This document shows positions 52,001 to 61,800 of a stretch of 64,000 bases of DNA, piece by piece. The notes under the pieces are model-generated. The model was given only the letters and a program-made list of their open reading frames with translations. It did not search any database and was not told the DNA's origin. Position 1 is the stretch's first letter. The number at the start of each line of letters is the position of its first letter. The stretch spans positions 15,857,501 to 15,921,500 of the forward strand of contig NC_079377.1 of NCBI RefSeq assembly GCF_021018895.1, written 5' to 3'. The stretch comes from Seriola aureovittata (taxonomy: Eukaryota; Chordata; Actinopteri; Carangiformes; Carangidae). The position numbers and the translations under genes were made by a program.

Positions 52001-55000
52001 TAAAAATGCAAAAGTCCCTAAAAACAATAAGAATAATATATTCATAGAGCTTTCAGTGCACAGTGAGTATGATTTATGATGTTCCTCCTTGCTAGGATAT
52101 GAACAATCAAGTCAAAGTGGAAGCCAATATGAAGTATGTTTTAATAAAGCAATCTGAAGCAGTTCAGAATGAAGCTTCCTTTTTGCTTCCCACAGTCCCA
52201 TAAATAACACACCTAAGACTGAAGTGACCTTTTAGAAAAGGCCCAACCTATTTTCTGTCCATCACAAGTAGAGAAACTTTTTTGAAAGGCTATTTTTGAA
52301 AGATAAACTGGAAGACTTATTTGAGGAATTCTGGATCTCTTTTCCTCTGACCTAGAAACTTCCTTCCAGAGTTTTTGATTGATTGTCATCCATAACCTTC
52401 TGTTTCAGAAGCAATTGACATGCAATTGCTACTGTACAGCTCCTGTAATTCCATTCAGTATGTATTGAGAGGTGAGTTACAGTGCGCTGTCAGGTCATAA
52501 ATAAAAATGGAATTCATTAAGGATTATACCATAGAGCACAATCCAGCCTTTGATATGCCTCTTTTCTCACCTCTCCCATAGCCTGCAGAGAACTAATTTC
52601 TTTCTGAAATACACATGAATAAGAGACCATAAGTCCGTCAAGCATAGAGATTCAAATTAATATGTTTCACCAGAGGCTCCGGCAAGATTTACACCCGACT
52701 TGACACGTTTTGAAATCCCATATTGTGTACAGGAGGTCTTCCATCATCAAGGTGTCTGCTTAACAATGGCACCATGAGTAAATTAGAGTGTACCTCAGGG
52801 GGTGCACAAAGGCTCTTAGTATGTGTATTAGGGTAGCCAAGATTTGAATGTTATGAAAAGAAATGGGAGTAAATGATTTCTGTGATAACATGATAAATGA
52901 TTTATGACTACAGCTCCAGGCCGGTCTTGGTGGCAAAATGCAATGTGCAGATCAATGGGTTGACTTGCAGAAGCTATCTAAACACGCATCAAGTCCCTTT
53001 ATGTTTAGAGATGATTGCCTACTGGTAAAGGAAACTTCACAATGTTATAACATAATTTAAGGGTCTTCCTCTTGCCGCCACAATCACAGACAGATATGCC
53101 AAGCGAAAAGAGTACTTAAGCGCAAATACAAATGTGTTTAGGGGTAAGTCTTTGAAAACAATGTCAACAACAAATGGGACGATTCAGATTAATGCACAGA
53201 CAATGATAGCAGGCTGTGGGTATCTATCCAATTATGCAGTGAAATTACATTTGGAGGCGCTCAGGTAGAACTGAGAGCTTGGATTGGCTGTTTGTGGTGA
53301 GGAGAAATATGAAAACTGGGATGACACATCTACCCTTGTCATGGGATGCATAGACTTGCCCGTATTCTTTACATGTTGTGACAAACCTAAATTTAAATAC
53401 AGGCCATTAATTAATAAGGATCAAGAACTAGAGCATTTGTTTTTCTTCTTTTTATCTGCTTTTATAAATATTTAATCTTGAACCTGTATTCATCACTTTT
53501 GTGTTGCTACTCTGTTGCACTATTGCAACAGACTAGCACACTCAAGCTTTCCCTGCTGAATACGAAGAGGATGAAAACTGAGAGAACAAATGCTGGCCAT
53601 TCTGCCATTAATTTAAGATTAAAAAAAAAAACTATATCAAAGGTGACTTCATTGCTGCCCCAGAAAGGATGTCTTTAAATTCCTTCCTCACTGTCTTCAG
53701 TGCACCAATATCCATGAGCATAAAGGCAGAATAATGGCTTACATCACTCACAGTGTTGCTATATTCAAGGACTATGCCTGTGCTGGATGTTTTAGTTCTT
53801 AAATAACAAATTGCATTTAGCGTACTTATGTTAGTGCTGACCATTTTCTAGCGCATATCTGAAGTTCATAAATTCATTTCCTACCTTGCAGGCTGCCGCT
53901 GGTTTCAGTGCACATCTGTGTGGCATGAAAATCAGCTTGCAAATACTTGAGACTTGCTTGACATATGTATGGTGAATTTTTACTTTGCATATTGTGTTTG
54001 TCAAAGCTGCATTATTGCAGTTGGAGTAGGACATGCCTAATGAATATGAATATGTCAATCTTTTTAATGCTTCTCTTGATATCGGTATTTTCTTGCTGCT
54101 TGTCAAAGATCATTGGAGTCAGAGCCTCCTTTAATGCACAAGCAAGAGGGAGTTCTCAGATTAACCCCTGTGCGCTAATGCATTACCACACAAAGACAAG
54201 ATACTTTTTTCCAAAATTTTACAATAAGCTAAAGGTGCCCTGTGGAGTTTTCTTGTAAACACTGTCATTTTTAAATTCAGTGTCACACACAAAAATGCAT
54301 TATATGCACCCTTGAGGCCTAAGAAACCTGTTGAATGCACTTCCTTCCTCATAAAACATTTGCAAGGCCAATTCTCTGGAATATTTCAAAACTTGCATCG
54401 TTGACATCTATGTTTACATCCATGCTAACATTAGTTAGCAGTCTCGTACTTCCTTCCCTCTGTCTGACTTGCTGCTGTGTTTCTTAGTTGATCACTGTCA
54501 CCAATTGTTGACCAGTGGAATAAACCAGGGGATGTCATAAACTGTACCCTCCCCCATTTCATTTGATAGACAGGGCTAATCTTTGAGGCAAATGTGTTTA
54601 TTTGCTTTGACTTCTGCCTCACCTTCACCTCCCTGGTCCTTCCCTGCACCTGACCATATTTCACCTGTTCATTTTGCGCTTCTCTGTATTTTACAGCTTG
54701 CATGCGCTATACATTTGAATTACTGTCTCCAGCAGTTGGCAGTGATATGTGTCCTGTCACCTTTGTGCTTGTGCATCCTCAAACTAACAGAGTGTGTGTA
54801 GCATGTACTCATAACGTGGCGACTTTCTTTTTGCATTTGGAGAACTTCAAACATTTTTTTCCTACCTTAAAAATGCCTATAAATCTATCAACTTTTTGAA
54901 GAGGCCATAACTGCTCTAACTAAAATCATCACCAGACAGTGAAATGAATGAGCTGTAAATGTGCATTTAACAACCAATCCCTGATCCCCATTGTTTGCTT

Positions 55001-58000
55001 GGGGAACTCCCACTATTTTGTTTTTGTTCTAAAGGATTTACTTGACTTATTAAGTTTCATTTAAAAAAAAAAGTCCTGATCCTCTTGATTCATAATATTT
55101 AAGTCCTACAGTCTTCACATCCTACATATAAGGTTTTTGGAATTAGAAGTAGATTTAGATGCATATTGATGTCATGAGAGCAGCTAGAAAAAAAATCATT
55201 ATAGATAATGTTAAACCTGATTTTTCATCACCACCCTGTGCTGAAACATGATGGTTGAATAAAGAGTACCTACAGTAGGTGACATATAACATCACATTTC
55301 TTTTTCAGTGTTGCACATTTGTTGCAGGATTGCAGCAAAATGCTTTAAAAGAGCAACACAAACAACACATTAGCAAGAAGCTAGTCTGTGCACGTTGATT
55401 TTCCCCCTCTTAAAGCAAAAAGGCTGCCTGAAAATCAATCTAAACAGATATAGTATGCTTTGGAGATGCAGTCACGTAAAGAATAACTGATTTGTAGTTA
55501 ATGGGCTAAAACATGCCAGACCACTGGAATGGTGCTTTAAAGTCTGTTTCAGGCAGGTCTCTAATGGATATTTTTTTTCTTCAAACACAGAACATGTTCT
55601 TCTTTTCTCTGTAACCAGATCCAGTGATTATGGAAGCACCTACAACAAACTCAATGACAAAGTGGGTTCAAGGACAGTTTTAAGTTACCTGTACGTCTGC
55701 CCTACCAACAAACAGAAGGTCAGTATTTCCCTGTTGCTTTGTCTCTCTGTCTGATCTCTTACAAGCTCTTTCCTGACATAAAATTACAGGGTTTTTTTTT
55801 TTTTTTTAAATTGCTGTCAAATGACTGTATCTCTGTCTCTTTCCCTCTTCTGATGCCATATCCCTCGTCTGGCCTTCCCTACTTTAGATAATGATGCTTA
55901 GCGACCCAGAGGTAGAGAGCGCTGTCCTCATCAGTTCAGATGAAGGGGCAAGCTTTGAGAAGCATCCCATTAACTTCAACATCCTGAGCCTCCTCTTCCA
56001 CCCGGCACAGGAGAACTGGATACTGGCTTACAGTCATGACAGCAAGGTAGCTTCTGAGTGAATCCACAATGAAGCTTTAAGTGGAGATGAGATAATATGT
56101 GATGCTGAATGCATTAGCATTTTAAAAAACTTTTGTTTTCATGTGATTCTGCTGTGGATGTGATCATAACTGTGATGCTGCTCATTAACAAAATCTTCCT
56201 CCTAAAAGTGTGACGAAGATCAGCCTAATTTTATCTTGCAGCTGTACAGCTCAATGGACTTTGGGAGGAAATGGCAGCTTGTTCACGACAACGTGATGCC
56301 AGGCCGATTCTACTGGTATGATTATCTGCATCCTATTTTTGAACTGTTTTGTACAGTGATTAATTGTAATTTGCATAATGATAGTGTTCATGACCCTAAG
56401 CTGTCAGGAGGATCCAGTGACCTCTTGTCAAAAACACATCTCACTCGTGGCAGTCAAGCACAACACTGATTATATCCATGTCACGTAGACATGAAGGAAT
56501 ATTGTGCTTCTTTTTCCATAGCACAAACATGACATGCTGTTTTTGTTGTCGCTGTCATTTAGTAATCTCAACTGCTCAGGCACAAGGCAGTGAATATTGA
56601 TGTGAGCCTGTTTATCCCTCTTTGTCATGGCATGTGTCAAACCCAAGTGTTTTTTTTTTTTTGAGCTGTGAAAAGAAAGGACATTGGTTGGAGGACATCC
56701 TCTCCACATGGTTGAATAGTGAAACATTTGATAAATAAGAAGAGCGCAGCGGGTATACTTGCACCCGAAAGAATGCATTATTTGTGCTCTTGAAAACCAT
56801 TTGTTCATGCATATTACGTCGAATCGTTATTTTTCAAAATGTTTTTGCAGCCACCTACAATTTTTTATCAACACATATTTGCAATTGTAGATATTTATGG
56901 TAATAGCTGCCCCCCCCCCCCCCCCCCCCCCCCCCCTTGTTGTTTCCTATGTTGATGCTTTAGTGAATTGAGATTAATTGCTGCTGGTGCCCGAGATCCT
57001 ACACTGAGTGATTTACAGGAGCTAAGAAAAACATCTTGTTTTGGTTTGACAGAATAGAGATGTACATCTACAGCTGTGATACTCACATCTCTTCCCATTC
57101 TCGTTTTTGCCTTTTCTTCCCCCCACCACCTCTCTCTGCTCTTCTCCATCTTCTCCTCCTCCCGCTTCTTTCAAGGGCGGTAATGGGGCTGGACAAAGAA
57201 TCAGATGTGGTCCACATCGAGACGCGCATTGCAAAAGGCCGTGAGTGCAGCACTCCAGTCTGCCACAGTAGCAAGACCCACAGGACCCCTTGCCTCTCAT
57301 TTAGAGCGAGGTCACGGGGAAGATGAGACTCGTTCTGCTGGTCAGATTAGTCCCCGAAGGTCTAGTAAAGCAGAATAGGTGTCTCCTGACAAAAATGGAG
57401 AGTTTTAGTGGGTTGATTGATGTTGCTTTGCCTTAATATATCCCCTGTGTCGCATAGACAAACCTCAACTCCCCTCTTCTAAACAGCATGGTATACTCTG
57501 TTAGGCCAATTATAGGGATTTAATGCATTGGAATAGATACTCATATTCCTCTTGTGTGAGAAAATCTGTATCTGAATTAGCATACAAACTCACACAATAA
57601 CATCCTAAACTTTTTTTTTTTTAAGTGTGACACGCTGCAAAAGCTTCTACTGTATTAGTCTTGAATCTCAGCTCATTTGGATCACACTGCTGTCTTGTAT
57701 TCACAGTCAAAGATTAAAGTTGTTTCAGAACAGTGAACTTAAAGTATATTTATTATATGCAGTGCCTCTGTATAGCAGCTCCAGTGCATATAAAGTACTG
57801 TCTGAAAGTAAATGGTTGTAATTTATTTCTGATTGATTTCCTTTTGCCTCTTTCCAGGCGCTCAGTACGTGAAGTGCAGAGCCCAACGCTGCACAGATGG
57901 CAACAGACAGTACCTCTTTCCTGGATATGTAGACACCAACTCACTGGTTGTGCAGGATGAATATGTTTTCACACAGGTTTGCGTAGTGATAGATTACTTT

Positions 58001-58780
58001 TCTGGATTAAGTTAAACCTTGTCTTCACCTTTTCACACAAAGGCTGTTGTGTCCATGAACTTTGATTTTCTTTTTCTTTCTTTTTTTTGTTGTTGTTGTT
58101 GTTTTTATTTTCTGTATCTTGTGCATCCACTTCATGCTTTTCCATCAAAACCCATATAATGGCTTTCTCCGACACACCTGTTCCCCACTGGCCCAATGTG
58201 TGTTTTGATTAGGTTTTGTCTCGTTCATGTCAAGGCACACTCAGTGTTTGAGTTTCCACACAGACACACTCCATGCCTGAAAAATGTGTTTGCTTGCTGA
58301 GAGCACAGGACAAAGGAACTGTGAATAGACAGGTTGGTGTCCTTATTACCATTCACTCTGACTTTGACTCCAATTAGACAGCGGCAGGCAGGGTCATTAT
58401 CAGAAATTTAATTTTCAAATGCCCTCAACTGTCATTGATTTCCATTCACAGCGAAGTAATTTTCTCTTTCTTGGTCAGCCATGATGCATTTGTTCATCCT
58501 TGGCAGACTCCAGCTAAGTTTGAGAAAATAAAAATAAAAGGAGCGAGGCTTTCTAGTGCTCTGTTGGTAGCAAACCTTTTCATTTTGAATAAACACCTCT
58601 AAATGTTTGCTGTTCATTTTTTAATTTATTTATCCACAGATTTAATCTTTTGATATGATATGATGTTACAGCAGCTATACTTTAGCGGTGACCCAGTTTC
58701 TCTTTCAGAATCACTTAATCCACAGACTTGATTGGAATGGCTGTGAAGTAAGAATGAAAATGTATGAAAAAAAAAAAAAA

Positions 58781-58831
<51 letters not shown>

Positions 58832-61800
58832 AGCATGATTCAGAAATTGTGATTCAATAAAATGCCCAAATTGCATTTAGCTGAGATGAGATTGACCGTC
58901 AAGGCAGAGGCAGACATGAGGAAGATGCTGGTGAAAATAACAGGACACACAGGGAGAGTGTCTGCGCAGAGCTGTGGTGGCACAGATGACTTTCTTGTGA
59001 CTTTCATTGCTTGGGGCAGTTGGATTTAACTTGACAAAGAGTAATGAGGTTATCGATTGGGCTACAACGAAATAAGCAGTCTTCAACACCTCCAAAGTCT
59101 CATGGGAGAGAAGGAACAGCCAAGTGCAACATCCTCAAAAATGTGGTCTGGGAAAATGCAGCTCATTGATTTTCGATAGATTATTCCATTAGAGCCCTAA
59201 TGTAGTGTGTTGGGAGACAAACACCATCCTTCTAGTTGATTAGAAAATAAGCAATCAAGTAGTGTTGGCCTGCCTGTAAGTGGATGGGAAAGTGGTAGTG
59301 CATTAAGATCTTCAAGCTGCACTGTAGATAAAGCCAACACAATCTTCACTGCCTCTTAGCTTTAGACTAATTGAGATAATGATAATAATTTCTGTTGTGC
59401 TTGTAATTTTAGTCTGCTTTCGACAGCGCGGAAAGCAGAGTCAAATTGCGAGGGTTTTATCGAGTCACTCATGCGTTGTGAATTAATACACCTCCTTCAG
59501 GAAACACTTTTGCATCATGTCCTCATTTCACAACAGAGTCACATTTGGGATGTTGGCAAATTCACTCACATATTGTACATCTTGTAAAAACCCTCCCATC
59601 GTGTTTTTTTTTTTTTTCTTCAGCCTACATAGTAGGAAAAATCATACCCATGGCATCAAACTGGAAATGTACAAATAAAAGTCACTGCCCCCTTTAAAAT
59701 ATGTAAATGTAGTGTTTAAAGAATGATAAAGCTTCTTTGATTTCATTGCAAAGGTGACCAAGTCAGGACGAGCCAGCTACTTTGTCTCCTACATGAGAGA
59801 ATCCTTCAAGCGGATGAAGTTACCTAAATATTGTCTACCAAAGGTAAGCTCCAAATACCTGCCAAATAATCATAAAGAAACATGATTGTTGGGTTTTTAA
59901 AAAAAAAAATCATTTTATTTCATTCCCACCCCTTGCCTCTTTCCACCTGCCTCTGGTTCCTCTCACAGGACATGCATATCATCAGCACAGATGAGAAGCA
60001 GGTCTTTGCTGCAGTTCAGGAGTGGAATCAGAACAATACTTACAGCCTGTATATCTCAGACTCCCCCGGGGTCTACTTTACCCTTTCATTAGAGAATCTG
60101 AGAACCAGCCGAGGACCCGCTGGTAACCTACTGGTGGACTTTTATAAGGTGTGTAGTCAGTCTTGTTCACGGGCCGCTGCTTCTGTCACAGTGCAGCTAA
60201 TTCCGTCCAGTTATAATGCATAGGAGTAAAAAAAAAAAAACCTCTGTTAATTAACTAAGCTGTGATTATAATTAAAATAGCAATTATTTTCATCATTGAA
60301 TAATTGATTTGTGGTTTTGTCTATAAAATATAAGCAAACTGAAAAATGGCCCTCAGATTTTTCATCTGGCATTTTTAAATTGTTCACTTTGTCTGACCAA
60401 CAGTGTAAAATCCAAAATATTCATTTTAAAAACCAGCAAACCCTTTTTACCAACAGATGATTTTTGCTTCAAAAGTGACCTGAATACAGTCATAGAAAGT
60501 GATTAAGTACATGTAGTGTTCTGTACATCATTATAATTTCGAGGTGCTTTAATGTTTCCATTTTATGCTTCTTTATATTTCCACTCGATTACATTTAAGA
60601 GGAAAATATTGCACTTTTTACTCCAACACATATGTTCCACAGTTATAGTCGACCGCATTAAGAGTTTACATATATACAAAACATACAATACATTTATATT
60701 ATTGTTTACAAAATATGAATTATACGATTTATTTATTTATTAAGATTAAACTGCCCCTGTGTAGATAAAGTGGTTAAATTAGCTCCACAACAACCAGCTA
60801 CAGTAATAGCTGCTTACATGTTAATGCATCAATAATAATCTACAAACACAAGAACAATAATAACACTGACAGAAGCCTTTCTGTGTAATGCATGCTTTTA
60901 TTTTTCATAGTCGCATTTCTGTTTTCCTTCCTAGGTTGAGGGGATAAATGGCATGTATCTCGCCAACAAACTGGTGGATAATCACATCAAGACTTTTATC
61001 ACCTACAACAAGGGACAAACATGGGCCCTTCTGCCAGGTCCTTCCACTGATGTGGCTGGGAATAACCTTCACTGCATTCTGGTGAGCTTGAGCCTTTGGG
61101 CAGGAATGAATGAATGCTCTTTTTCATGCGAAGTGAAGTTTATGACATATATCATTCATCAAATGTTCCGACCTCATCAGCTGTGCTTTGGATGTTCTTT
61201 GATTCAGAGCCACGTTTGCACAGGGCCAGGTGCCAGCGTCAGCATCAGCTCGCTTTTTTAGCCCACTAAATGGACGAGGAGATGCTTGGCTGGAATGTTC
61301 TTATTATAAGTGTAAGGCGCCGTGTCATCGCGTTTAGTTTCAGGGGTCCAGACTTTCCATTAACCTCTCTGATTTCAATTTACTACCTGTAGTCACACTG
61401 GACTAATGAATATTAGATTACACAGAATTACATTATGCAGCAGTGTCGTTATTCAGCAGGTATGATATTCACCTAATCAGTCAGTATGTTCTTTAGAGAA
61501 ATAATGTACATTGTTCAGCTAATAGCAGGTTACAATCTTCCACTGTGTCATACAGGTGACCATTCTGCTCTTGTCTGCTGTCTGACCCCCCTCCAGCCTC
61601 AGCTGTTTGAAAAGCCGTATTGATGTTTTTCACTGTGCTTTAGTCTGAGAGATGAGTGAAATTATTTTAATCAATTTTGTCAGTTTTATCAGTGCATCTT
61701 GGGGAATTTTAATTACATGCCTTGTTTGCTTTAGAATGAAACAATTCAAATGCCCTTTGTGTCCTCTCAGCCATTTTCTTTCTTTCTTTTTTGGCAGAGG

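Noticed and set aside
56895..57149. Minus-strand frame with a glycine run
   Set aside because: It is the poly(C) run and the pyrimidine tract before exon 6 read backwards.
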